DNA from: Dietzia aurantiaca
GTDB lineage: Bacteria; Actinomycetota; Actinomycetes; Mycobacteriales; Mycobacteriaceae
Reading direction: 5' to 3'
Assembly (NCBI RefSeq): GCF_021033825.1
Contig: NZ_JAIFXZ010000004.1
Coordinates: 106,833-170,832 of the forward strand
DNA: 64,000 nt
The translations under genes were made by a program, and so were the position numbers. Shown piece after piece: positions 18,176 through 26,728 of the stretch (its first letter is position 1; each line of letters starts with the position of its first letter). The notes under the pieces were generated by a model that saw only the letters and a list, made by a program, of their open reading frames with translations, was not told the DNA's origin and ran no database searches.

Positions 18176-19807
18176 ATGGCGATCAGCGAGACCGTTGAGG
18201 TGGAGAGCAAGTTCGAGGTCGGGGCGGACGATCCGGCCCCCTCGGCCGAGGCCTTCGCGCCCCTGGCCACGGACGATCCGGTGGAGCATCAACTGTCGGC
18301 CACCTACTACGACACGGCAGACCTGTCACTGACCCGCCACAAGGTGACGCTGCGACGCCGCACCGGTGGCGACGACGCGGGCTGGCATCTCAAGCTGCCC
18401 GGCCGCGATGGCCGGCTCGAGCTGCAGGCCCCGCTCCGGGACGAGGTCCCGACCGAGTTCGTCGACGCCGTCGCCGGGCTCGTGCGCCGACGGGAACTGT
18501 CGCCCATCGCCCGGATCGACAACCAGCGCCGGGTCACCCTCCTGCGCGATGCCGACGGGACGGCGGTCGTGGAGTTCTGTGACGATCGGGTGACCACCGA
18601 GTCGTTCGTGGCCGGTGGCTCCGCATCCGGATGGCGGGAGTGGGAGGCCGAACTCGTCGATCCGACCCTGCCCCACTCCGGGGACGCCCTGGCCGCGGTC
18701 GCCGCGGCATGCATTTCCGCGGGGGCGCAGGCTTCGTCGTCGTCGTCGAAACTCGCCCGCGCCGTGGGCCCGGTCCCCGAGGCGTGGGACCGCGGCGTCT
18801 CCCCCGTCCGCGACGCGCTCGGCGAGGACCTCCGGCAACTCCTCGACCACGACCCGGCCGCGCGGCGCGTAACCATGACCGGCGTGCACCAGATGCGCGT
18901 CGCCGTGCGCGGGCTGCGCAGCACCATAGGCTCGTACGCCACCGAACTCGAAGCCGAGACCGCCGGAAGCGATGTGGACCTGGCCGCGCTGCTCGAGGAG
19001 CTCAAGGTGCTCGCCGCCGTGCTGGGCAAGGTGCGCGACATCCAGGTGGTCGACCAACGGCTCGGGACGATCGCCGCCGAATACCCGGAGGACGTCGTGA
19101 CCCTACAGACGCGTCAGCGGCTCCGGTCCGAGTTCGACGCCGAGGAGAAACGGGCGGGCGAGCGCGTCACCGCGGCGCTGCTCTCCGACAGGTACCTGGA
19201 CCTGCTCGACACCCTCCACGAACTCATGCGCGTGGCCGGCACCGAACCCGTCCCCGGACAGCCCGGCGAGGAGCGCTTCCCGGCCGAGGCGGGCAAAAGG
19301 CAGCGGCGCGAGGCCGAGGAGATGGTCCTGCGCGGTGTCGACCGGCAGTTCGCGAAGTTCTCGAAAACCCGCACCCGGACCGAGCGCGACCTGGCCTCGC
19401 TCGACCTCAGTCTGGCGCAGCGTGAGGAACTGACCCACGTGGTGCGCAAGCGCGCCAAGGCGTTACGGCGCAACGTCGGCTCGCTACCAGACAGGGACGG
19501 ATTGAACGTGGCGCCCCTGCGGACCGCGTGCCAGCGGCTTCATACCGTACTGGGCGAGGTCCAGGACAGCGTGACCGCCCGCCGGTGGATCCGTCGCATC
19601 GCGCGGAGGGCCGAGGCGGCCGGCGAGTCGACCTTCGGGTTCGGCGTGCTCTTCGAGCACGAGCGCGGATTCTCCGAGCGCACTCTCGCCGGGTTCGAGA
19701 ACGACGCGGCCACGGTCACCGCCGCCTACCGCGAACTGTCCGAATCGCGGCGTGCGGTGCGGCGCAAGAAGAGCAAGGGCGGCAAGAGGTCGCGGAAGAA
19801 GGACTGA
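18176..19807 (+). CDS. CYTH and CHAD domain protein (polyphosphate/triphosphate-related)
   Basis: A fusion of a CYTH triphosphate-tunnel domain and a CHAD helical domain. The N-terminus carries the ExExK signature (VEVESKF, about residues 7-13), with further tunnel-lining residues in KVTLRRRTGG, WHLKLPG and EWEAELVD. From about residue 220 the CHAD domain follows, rich in conserved His and Arg (GVHQMRVAVRGLRST, KVRDIQV, RKRAKALRRNVG, LGEVQDSV). CYTH enzymes hydrolyse inorganic triphosphate or related compounds and CHAD domains bind polyphosphate, so a role in polyphosphate metabolism is likely but unproven. The extreme C-terminus is a Lys/Arg tail. ATG 18176, 543 residues; mycobacteria have the same gene near panB. 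Confidence 0.9.
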   Translation: MAISETVEVESKFEVGADDPAPSAEAFAPLATDDPVEHQLSATYYDTADLSLTRHKVTLRRRTGGDDAGWHLKLPGRDGRLELQAPLRDEVPTEFVDAVAGLVRRRELSPIARIDNQRRVTLLRDADGTAVVEFCDDRVTTESFVAGGSASGWREWEAELVDPTLPHSGDALAAVAAACISAGAQASSSSSKLARAVGPVPEAWDRGVSPVRDALGEDLRQLLDHDPAARRVTMTGVHQMRVAVRGLRSTIGSYATELEAETAGSDVDLAALLEELKVLAAVLGKVRDIQVVDQRLGTIAAEYPEDVVTLQTRQRLRSEFDAEEKRAGERVTAALLSDRYLDLLDTLHELMRVAGTEPVPGQPGEERFPAEAGKRQRREAEEMVLRGVDRQFAKFSKTRTRTERDLASLDLSLAQREELTHVVRKRAKALRRNVGSLPDRDGLNVAPLRTACQRLHTVLGEVQDSVTARRWIRRIARRAEAAGESTFGFGVLFEHERGFSERTLAGFENDAATVTAAYRELSESRRAVRRKKSKGGKRSRKKD

Positions 19808-19817
19808 GCCGGGCCCG

Positions 19818-19991
19818 TCAGTCGTCCTCGTCCTGCGCGTCCCACGCCTCGTTGCGGGCCTTGGCCTTGGCCAACGCGGCTTCGGCCTCACCGCGACTGG
19901 CGTACGGGCCCATCCTGTTCTCCCAGCCGCTGGTCTTTCCCTGTACGGCCTCGCCCGAGGCGAGGTCGTAGTACCACTGCTCGTCGGCCAC
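19818..19991 (-). CDS. Small conserved SPOR-like protein
   Basis: 57-residue protein, start GTG 19991 with a GAAGGAG box 7 nt upstream. The sequence DEQWYYDLASGEAVQGKTSG followed by NRMGPYASRGEAEAALAKA resembles the half-SPOR-like small proteins found throughout actinobacteria. The WYYDL and RMGPY blocks are the conserved part, and the tail is acidic (DAQDEDD). Function unknown. It is convergent with the CYTH/CHAD gene, with only a 10-bp gap. Confidence 0.75.
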   Translation of the reverse strand: MADEQWYYDLASGEAVQGKTSGWENRMGPYASRGEAEAALAKAKARNEAWDAQDEDD

Positions 19992-20346
19992 GGCCGGTCT
20001 CCTTCGCTCGGTCCCACGGTGTGACCCCACCCTATCGAGCCGCCCGGTTCGCCGCTGGGAACCCGACGTCAGCGCGGTGGGCGAACGCAAAGCCCGACGC
20101 CCATTTCCTTACTCGTGCACGTTTCCCACCATTCGGGAGACAAGCACTTTTCTCTCACTATTCTTTTCACGACGCCTCTGACGTGCGGTTTCGGCGACGG
20201 ACAACCCGACCGGACAGCTGGAAAATGCGGGATGCGGTTGAGGTCGTTATATCCCTGCGGTTACGTGGCCCTCAGCTGCGAAATGTGAGCAGCAACACCA
20301 TCTCGCGGTCGTCAGATCGGCGGCCGAAAAAGCAGAAGGGGGACGC
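19992..20346 (+). other. Intergenic region upstream of secreted protein
   Basis: 355 bp without a credible gene. It is clearly less GC-rich than its surroundings, with pyrimidine-rich stretches around 20125-20175, and probably holds the promoter of the secreted protein at 20347. I could not fix -35/-10 boxes, nor an RNA gene. Confidence 0.5.
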
Positions 20347-21156
20347 ATGAAGAACGTCATCCGATCCGTCGGAGTAGCCTCTGTCGCCGTCGCATTCGGT
20401 GCCGGGGCGGCACTTTCCGCACCGCTCGCAGGAGCCCAGTCTTCGCTTCCGGGCGGCTCACTCGGTGGCTCTCTCGGTGACGCCTGTGGCACGGAGGTCG
20501 TGACCCCGGAGACGCTCGAGGCTTCCGGGTGGTTCACCCCGACCGATGAGGTCCCCGCGACCATCCAGGCGGTCGACGACGCGCCCGAATCGGTCGGCGA
20601 GGCCGCGCTGACCCTGCCGACCAGCGCAGCGCAGGGCTCGTCACTGTACAAGAACGCCGAACGAGCGCAGCTCGACGATCTCCTCCGGGACGGAGAGAAC
20701 CTGACCCCGCTGAGCTATGAGTACACCTCGAGTGGGCAGGCCCCGGCGCTACAGATCCGACTCAACGGCGCGAACCTGGCCGATTCAGAGGATGGCTCGG
20801 CGGGCAGCGACATCGGGTTCGCGACAATCGTGTGGAGCCCGCCCACCGCCGACGGCTGGAGCAACGCTGTTCCCGGTGACAGTGATCAGTTCTTCGTGAC
20901 CCGGGCACTGGAAGGCGAGGGCGGCCAGGACGTCCCCCGCGGCACGATGATGACGCTCGATCAGATCATCGACCTCAACCCTGACGCGGTGGTCACCGAG
21001 TACGGAGTGCAGAAGACCCGCGACAATACGGCTGATGACGTGGCGATCGACAACTTCACGCTCGGTTGCGAGACCACGAACTTCGAGCTCGAGGCCGAGG
21101 ACACCGGCAGCCTCGGCGATGCGTTCGGCAGCCTCGAGGACATGCTGCCCTCGTAA
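20347..21156 (+). CDS. Secreted protein of unknown function
   Basis: 269 residues with a clear Sec signal peptide: basic start MKNVIRS, hydrophobic core ASVAVAFGAGAALSAPLAG and a likely cleavage after AGA-Q (about residue 30). No lipobox. The mature protein starts with a Gly/Ser/Leu stretch, contains two cysteines (DACGTEV and LGCETT) that could form a disulfide, and is acidic with a beta-rich middle (ALQIRLNGANLADSEDGSAG). The LGDAFGSLEDMLPS ending resembles the SLGGSLGD repeat near the N-terminus. Good ribosome-binding site (GAAGGGGGA). I do not recognise a family. Confidence 0.75.
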   Translation: MKNVIRSVGVASVAVAFGAGAALSAPLAGAQSSLPGGSLGGSLGDACGTEVVTPETLEASGWFTPTDEVPATIQAVDDAPESVGEAALTLPTSAAQGSSLYKNAERAQLDDLLRDGENLTPLSYEYTSSGQAPALQIRLNGANLADSEDGSAGSDIGFATIVWSPPTADGWSNAVPGDSDQFFVTRALEGEGGQDVPRGTMMTLDQIIDLNPDAVVTEYGVQKTRDNTADDVAIDNFTLGCETTNFELEAEDTGSLGDAFGSLEDMLPS

Positions 21157-21190
21157 CGCGCACAGCATCGTCAACTCGTCGATGACCGCA

Positions 21191-21220
21191 GTGGGCGGAG
21201 TCCATCCGGACTCCGCCCAC
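21191..21220. terminator. Shared terminator of secreted protein gene and rnpB
   Basis: A 13-bp perfect stem with ATCC loop (21191-21203 with 21208-21220) lies between the rightward secreted-protein gene and the leftward RNase P RNA, about 10 bp past the RNA's mature 3' end. Confidence 0.75.
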
Positions 21221-21229
21221 CATGTGTTG

Positions 21230-21655
<426 letters not shown>

Positions 21656-21690
21656 CGCCAAAGAGTCTAAACTCTCGCGGCTCTGGACCT

Positions 21691-22338
21691 TCAGTCGAGA
21701 TGCGAGGTGTCGTTGACCAGATGGACCGAGGTCGGCCCGTCAGAGTAGAAGCGCACGTCCGAGACGGACGCCAGGTCCAGATGCAGCCGGAACAGTAGAT
21801 CGTCACCGGCGTTCAGCCCCGCCCGGATCGCGAGCTTGATGGGCGTGACGTGGCTGACCACCGCGACGATCCCACCGGGGCGCTCGTCGACGATCCGGCG
21901 CAGCCCCCGCTCGACACGTTCGCGGACAACAGCGAAGCTCTCCCCACCCGGGGGCGCGACGGTGGTGTCGCCGAGCCACTGCGAGTGCACGTCGGGGTCC
22001 TGTTCGGCGGCCTCGCGGAAGGTCAGCCCCTCCCAGGCCCCGAAATCGGTCTCGATCAGGTCGTCGTCGACGACCAGCGGGGCCCCTGCCGCCTCCGCCG
22101 TGCGCTCGGCCGTTGCCAGGCACCGGCGCAGCGGCGAGGACACCACGGCCGCCAGGTGCGGCTGCGCCGCCAGGCGTGCAGCGGTGCGTTCGGATTGGGC
22201 GACACCGAGCTCGGTGAGTTCCGGGTCGCCCTGACCGGAGTAGCGTCGGTCCACGGACAGCGGCGTCTGTCCGTGCCGCGCGAGCAGGATGCGGGTGGGC
22301 CTGCCGACGGCCCCGGTCCAGCCCGGGCCGCCGCTCAC
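21691..22338 (-). CDS. Histidine phosphatase (phosphoglycerate mutase-like), lacking the RNase HI domain
   Basis: Phosphatase of the RHG superfamily, possibly acting on alpha-ribazole phosphate (CobC-like) or sugar phosphates. The phosphohistidine motif LARHGQTPLS is at about residue 17. SSPLRRCLATAERT, the ETDFGAWEGLTF acid region and the late catalytic histidine VVSHVTPIK complete the active site. In mycobacteria the orthologue (Rv2228c) is a fusion with an N-terminal RNase HI domain. Here GTG 22338 overlaps the upstream stop (GTGA), leaving 215 residues and no room for that domain. It is the last gene of the Nif3/Zn-ribbon/phosphatase operon. Confidence 0.88.
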   Translation of the reverse strand: MSGGPGWTGAVGRPTRILLARHGQTPLSVDRRYSGQGDPELTELGVAQSERTAARLAAQPHLAAVVSSPLRRCLATAERTAEAAGAPLVVDDDLIETDFGAWEGLTFREAAEQDPDVHSQWLGDTTVAPPGGESFAVVRERVERGLRRIVDERPGGIVAVVSHVTPIKLAIRAGLNAGDDLLFRLHLDLASVSDVRFYSDGPTSVHLVNDTSHLD

Positions 22339-23066
22339 GAGTTCGCGGTGCGGACCACGATCACGCCGCACTCGGGACAGTTCAGGACCTCGTCGGCCTC
22401 GGCGGAGCGGAAAGCCGAGATCGTGCTGCGGTCCAGGTCCATGGCACACGCCGAGCAGCGGTTGCCGTTGAGGATCGCGGCGCCCACGCCTGCGGAATCC
22501 GCACTACGGCTGTAAACCTCCAGCAGGTCGGCGGGCACGTCCTCGGCCTCGCGCGCCCGCTCCGCGATCGTCGCGGTGACGGAGTCCTCGAGCTCGGCCA
22601 GTGCGGTATCGCGGACGGTGATGGCCATGCCGATCTGCGCATCCAGGTCGGTGACCACCGCGCCGGAATGCCGTACATCGGCCTCGACCGCCTCATGGCG
22701 TTCGCCGAGCTCGGCCAGCTCGTCCCGGAGAGTCGCCTCGCGGCGGGCCAGCGACCGGAGCTCGTACTCGAGTTCCGTGCTCTGTCGTTCGGAGATGCCA
22801 CCGGCCGCAAGCAGCTTCGAGTCATTGGCGCGGCGCTTACGGACAGCCTCGAGGTCCGAGCGCAGCTTGGCGATCGCCCGGTCGAGATCCTCGACGTGGA
22901 TTCCGGCGCGCGCCGCCGACTCCACTCCCGCCCGCCGCTGCGCCTGTAGATCATCGAGCGCCGCCTGCTCCGGCAGTGCATCGCGCCGGTGCGTGAGCCC
23001 GGCCAGTCGCAGGTCGAGGTCGGCGAGGTCGACGAGTCGACGCTGGAGGTGGGGATCGGCCTTCAT
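22335..23066 (-). CDS. Coiled-coil C4 zinc-ribbon protein (Rv2229c-type)
   Basis: 243 residues. Most of the protein is a long antiparallel-type coiled coil (about residues 1-185, rich in Leu/Glu/Arg heptads). At the C-terminus a zinc ribbon uses CSAC and CPEC. This is the conserved family that neighbours Nif3 in many bacteria; a nucleic-acid or protein-docking role has been suggested but not established. ATG 23066. The gene lies 11 bp after nif3 and overlaps the phosphatase gene by 4 bp, so all three are one leftward operon. Confidence 0.88.
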   Translation of the reverse strand: MKADPHLQRRLVDLADLDLRLAGLTHRRDALPEQAALDDLQAQRRAGVESAARAGIHVEDLDRAIAKLRSDLEAVRKRRANDSKLLAAGGISERQSTELEYELRSLARREATLRDELAELGERHEAVEADVRHSGAVVTDLDAQIGMAITVRDTALAELEDSVTATIAERAREAEDVPADLLEVYSRSADSAGVGAAILNGNRCSACAMDLDRSTISAFRSAEADEVLNCPECGVIVVRTANS

Positions 23067-23077
23067 GGGGTCCAAGA

Positions 23078-24268
23078 CTACCGCCGCCCGCCTCCGTCTC
23101 CCCCCGCGGAGACCGTCCACGGGTCGGTGCGTCGGTCACACACCGTCGCCGCGACCCCGACCCGCTCCTCGAGCAGCGCTGCGGCCTGGGCGCACCACGG
23201 GAACTCGAGCGCCCAGTGGGCGGCGTCGACGAGCATCGGCCCGCCCTCGCGGAGGTGCTCGTCGACCACGTGGTGCCGCAGGTCGCCGGTCAGATACACG
23301 TCCGCACCGACCGACCGGGCCAGACCCAGCAGCGAGTCACCGGACCCGCCGCACAGTGCCACGCGGTGGATCCGTGCCTCCGGGTCGCCGGCCGCGCGGA
23401 CCCCCCACGAGGTGGACGGCAGCCTGTCCGCCACCAGCCGGGTGAACTCCGCCAGCGTCATGGGCGCGTCCAACTCGCACACCCGACCGAGGCCGGCGTC
23501 CTCTGCGCCCGGTGCGGGTCCGGCATGGTTGACCAACACGTCCACGGCAGGAACCTCGTACGGGTGGCCGTCGATGACAGCCCGTCGCACCACCGACCGC
23601 AGCTCCGGCGGGGCGACGAACTCCACCCGGAGCTCGGCCACCTCCTCGGCCTCGCCCACCGCGCCGATCGTGGGATCGGTGCCGTCGCCGGGTCGGAACC
23701 GCCCGGTGCCGGCAACCGAGAAGGAACACTCCGTGTAGCCGCTCATCCGCCCCGCCCCGGCGGCGAACACCGACTGCATCAGCGTGTCGACGTCGTTCTC
23801 GGGCACCGTCACGACCCACCGGTCGACCGTTCCGTCACCGCTCGGTGCCAGCGGCCGGCCGGGGGTCAGCCCCAGCACCTCGGCGAGCGCGTCGTTGACA
23901 CCGGGCCGGGCGGAGTCGGCGTTGGTGTGCGCCGAGAACAGGGCGCACCCGCCGGCGATGAGCCGGTGCAGCAGCCGCCCCTTGGGGGTATCGGCGGCGA
24001 CCGAGTGCACACCCTTCATCAGCGGCGGGTGATGGACCAGCAGCAGGTCGGCGTCTTCGGCGAGCGCGTGGTCGACGACCTCGTCCGTGGCGTCCACGGC
24101 CACCACGACCCGCCGCACCGGCGCCGAGCGATCCCCCGCCACCAACCCGACCCGGTCCCACGACTCGGCGAGTCGGGGCGGGTAGGCCGCCTCGAGAACC
24201 GCGATGACCTCGCCGAGGGTCGGGGCCCCGGGGGTCGCCGGCTCGGTTGCTGCAGATCCGGTGGTCAC
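23078..24268 (-). CDS. Nif3-like dinuclear metal-centre protein
   Basis: Member of the Nif3/DUF34 family, a conserved metal-binding protein often annotated as GTP cyclohydrolase 1 type 2; the true activity is uncertain. Dimetal ligands are visible in LLLVHHPPLM (about residues 65-75), the FSAHTNADSARPG loop and the C-terminal DAAHWALEF histidine. An inserted middle domain (about residues 130-235) is typical of the longer bacterial form. 396 residues. I start at GTG 24268, which has an AGGGGA box 6-7 nt upstream; longer readings run through non-coding-looking sequence. Confidence 0.9.
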   Translation of the reverse strand: MTTGSAATEPATPGAPTLGEVIAVLEAAYPPRLAESWDRVGLVAGDRSAPVRRVVVAVDATDEVVDHALAEDADLLLVHHPPLMKGVHSVAADTPKGRLLHRLIAGGCALFSAHTNADSARPGVNDALAEVLGLTPGRPLAPSGDGTVDRWVVTVPENDVDTLMQSVFAAGAGRMSGYTECSFSVAGTGRFRPGDGTDPTIGAVGEAEEVAELRVEFVAPPELRSVVRRAVIDGHPYEVPAVDVLVNHAGPAPGAEDAGLGRVCELDAPMTLAEFTRLVADRLPSTSWGVRAAGDPEARIHRVALCGGSGDSLLGLARSVGADVYLTGDLRHHVVDEHLREGGPMLVDAAHWALEFPWCAQAAALLEERVGVAATVCDRRTDPWTVSAGGDGGGRR

Positions 24269-24494
24269 TGTGATTCCCCTGTCCGTCCCGCGTCCGCCGC
24301 ACGCGGACGACACCGCCCACCATCGTGCCCCGCCGCCCCCGCGATTGTCCGCGGCACCGGTGAAGGATGAGGGGGTGGGGGCGATGTTGTCGTCGTCATC
24401 GCTTCTCCCCGCCCCCCGGGGCCACTCACCCACCCCGCCCCCTCGCCCCCTGCCGGCCCGGCCCCGCGCCGGCGATCTCTGGGAGGATGGCGGC

Positions 24495-25163
24495 ATGTCC
24501 GACCGACCGATCCTGCTCGTCGACCTCGACGGCACCATCACCGACTCCCTCGACGGCATCTCCCGTTCCCTCCAGCACGCCCTCGACGCCGTGGGCGGCC
24601 GCTGGGACTCCTCGCGCGACATCCGCTCCATCGCCGGGCCGCCCATGACGGAGACCCTCGCCTCACTCGGTCTGGCCGGCTCCGACCTGGACCGCGCGCT
24701 GGCCGCCTACCGCGAGCGCTACGACGAGGTGGGATGGCAGGAGAACGCCGTGTTCACCGGCATGGACACCCTCCTGAACCGACTCGCCGTGGACGGTTAC
24801 CGGATGGCCGTGGCGACCAGCAAGGACCAGGACGCCGCGCGGCGGATCCTCGCCCACTTTGACCTGGCCGCGCCGTTCGAGTTCATCGGCGGCGCCGACC
24901 CGTCCGTGGGCAGGCTGGCCAAGGCCGACGTGATCGCCCATTCCCTCGAGGCGCTCGGGGTCGCGGCCGTGCCCGCAGCCGACGGCGGGACCCGGGGCAC
25001 GCTGATGATCGGCGACCGGGAGCACGACGTCGAGGGCGCGGCCCTGTACGGCATCGACACCGCGCTGGTGCGGTGGGGCTACGGGCGGCCTGAGGAGTGG
25101 AACGACGCGCGGTGGTCCGTGGTCGACACGGCCGACCTGGAGGCGATCATCCGTGAGCAGTGA
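24495..25163 (+). CDS. HAD-superfamily phosphatase (phosphoglycolate phosphatase-like)
   Basis: Magnesium-dependent phosphohydrolase. Motif I is DLDGTITDSLDG (about residues 10-21, nucleophile Asp). Motif II is VATSKDQD. The lysine is in RLAKADVIAH, and motif III/IV is MIGDREHDVEGA. The helical cap between motifs I and II is the type found in Gph-like and 5'-nucleotidase-like enzymes. 222 residues; GGGAGG box before ATG 24495. The end overlaps the following phosphatase gene by 11 bp. Substrate not determinable. Confidence 0.9.
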   Translation: MSDRPILLVDLDGTITDSLDGISRSLQHALDAVGGRWDSSRDIRSIAGPPMTETLASLGLAGSDLDRALAAYRERYDEVGWQENAVFTGMDTLLNRLAVDGYRMAVATSKDQDAARRILAHFDLAAPFEFIGGADPSVGRLAKADVIAHSLEALGVAAVPAADGGTRGTLMIGDREHDVEGAALYGIDTALVRWGYGRPEEWNDARWSVVDTADLEAIIREQ

Positions 25164-25626
25164 TCACGTGCGCGTGGTGTTCGTGTGCACCGGCAACATC
25201 TGCCGGTCCCCCATGGCCGAGTCCATGGCGCGGCAGGCGTTCGCCGACGCCGGGATCGGCGACCAGGTGGTTGTGTCGAGTGTCGGGACCGGCGGGTGGC
25301 ATGTCGGTGACGGCATGGACCCGCGGGCGGCGGCCGAGCTCGAGGCGCACGGGTTCGACAGCGTGCATGCCGCGGCCCAGCTCTCCGGCGCGGATCACGA
25401 CGCCGACCTGGTGGTGGCCCTCGACAGCGGCCACCGCGACCACCTGCTCGCCGAGGACGTGGCCGCCGACCGGGTCCGTCTGCTGCGCTCGTACGAGCCG
25501 GGCGCCGACGGCCCCGACGTCGCCGACCCCTACTACGGCGACCACAGCGGTTTCACCCGCACCCGCCTCCAGATCGCGGCCGCGCTGCCCGGCCTCGTCA
25601 GTGAGGTGCGTGGCCTGCTCGGGTAG
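25153..25626 (+). CDS. Low-molecular-weight protein tyrosine phosphatase
   Basis: 157 residues. The P-loop VCTGNICRS has nucleophile Cys12 and Arg18; the general-acid Asp is in VADPYYGDHSGF (about residue 125). This matches the PtpA-type family, which in M. tuberculosis occupies the same neighbourhood before the SURF1 gene. PtpA there is secreted and acts on host proteins; no secretion signal is visible here, and a housekeeping signalling role is equally possible. GTG 25153 lies within the end of the HAD gene, so the pair is translationally coupled. Confidence 0.93.
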   Translation: MSSDHVRVVFVCTGNICRSPMAESMARQAFADAGIGDQVVVSSVGTGGWHVGDGMDPRAAAELEAHGFDSVHAAAQLSGADHDADLVVALDSGHRDHLLAEDVAADRVRLLRSYEPGADGPDVADPYYGDHSGFTRTRLQIAAALPGLVSEVRGLLG

Positions 25627-25656
25627 CCCCGCCGGTCCGACGGATACCCTGGAGGC

Positions 25657-26664
25657 ATGCGGAATCTGCGGCGTTTCCTGACCCCCGGCTGGGTTCTGGG
25701 TGTGTTGGCCGTGATCTTGTTCGCCTGGGCGTGCTTCGCGATCCTCGCCCCGTGGCAGCTCGGCAAGAGCGGCGACCTCGACGCGCGCAACGCGCGGCTC
25801 GCCGAGTCCGTGGAGGCGGCACCGGCGCCGTTGGCCGAGGTGGTCTCGGGCCCTGGGGACTACGCCGAGCGCGAGTGGCGTCTGGTCACCGTCGCCGGGC
25901 GGTGGCAACCGGAGGCCGAGGCGCTGCTGCGGCTGCGCTCGGTCGACGGCGAGCCCGTCTACCAGGTCCTCACCGCATTCGCCGCCGATGACGGCCGGGA
26001 GTTCCTGGTCAACCGCGGCTACATCCCGGTCGGCGAGAACAACACCGTGCCGGAGTACGAGGCCGCCCCCGGCGGGAACGTGGAGATCACCGCCCGGCTG
26101 CGCGCCGCGGAGGACGGGCAGGCCGAACCGGTCACCGTGGACGGGCTCCCCGCGGTCCGGATCGTCGACCCCGTGATCCTCGGTGAGACCCTCGGCCAGC
26201 CGGTGGAGACCGCCGGCTACCTGCAGTTGTCCGGCGGCCAGCCCGGCGCGCTCAACCCGGCGCCGATCCCGTCTATCGAGGCCGGCCCCTACCTCTCGTA
26301 CGGCCTGCAGTGGCTCGCCTTCGGCATCCTCGCGCCGGCGGCGCTCGGCTACTTCGCGTGGTCCGAGCTCAAGGCCCGGCGTCGCGACGCCGAGGAGACC
26401 GCGGTGTCCGACGTCGCGGCGCGAGACGCCGGCGATGGCGAACCCCGCGATGATTCCGACGACGACGACACAGTCACCGGCGACACCCCCACCCGCGCGG
26501 GTGCCCGGTCCGACACCCCCGGCTCCGGCGCTGACGAGGCCGGCGCCGATCCGGCCACCGACGCGGCGGTGGCCCGCGAGCGGGCGATGCGGGCCCGCTA
26601 CGGCCAGCGCGACGACTCGGAGAAGCGCCGGGCGCACCGACGCGCGGACCGCCTACGCTCCTGA
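25657..26664 (+). CDS. SURF1-family protein, cytochrome oxidase biogenesis
   Basis: Membrane protein implicated in heme a/cytochrome c oxidase assembly. Topology is the family standard: an N-terminal helix (VLGVLAVILFAWACFAILAPWQL, about residues 13-35), a large extracytoplasmic domain containing REWRLVTVAGRW and FLVNRGYIPV, and a second helix near residues 208-232 (LQWLAFGILAPAALGYFAW). Beyond that is a 100-residue cytoplasmic tail, acidic then strongly basic and low in complexity, which goes beyond the usual family length. 335 residues. It follows the phosphatase gene by 30 bp. Confidence 0.9.
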   Translation: MRNLRRFLTPGWVLGVLAVILFAWACFAILAPWQLGKSGDLDARNARLAESVEAAPAPLAEVVSGPGDYAEREWRLVTVAGRWQPEAEALLRLRSVDGEPVYQVLTAFAADDGREFLVNRGYIPVGENNTVPEYEAAPGGNVEITARLRAAEDGQAEPVTVDGLPAVRIVDPVILGETLGQPVETAGYLQLSGGQPGALNPAPIPSIEAGPYLSYGLQWLAFGILAPAALGYFAWSELKARRRDAEETAVSDVAARDAGDGEPRDDSDDDDTVTGDTPTRAGARSDTPGSGADEAGADPATDAAVARERAMRARYGQRDDSEKRRAHRRADRLRS

Positions 26665-26728
26665 TATCCGACCGCGCGATTCCCCTGAACGCCCCCGCCG
26701 TCGACGTCCATGCGGTGAGATCCCTGAT

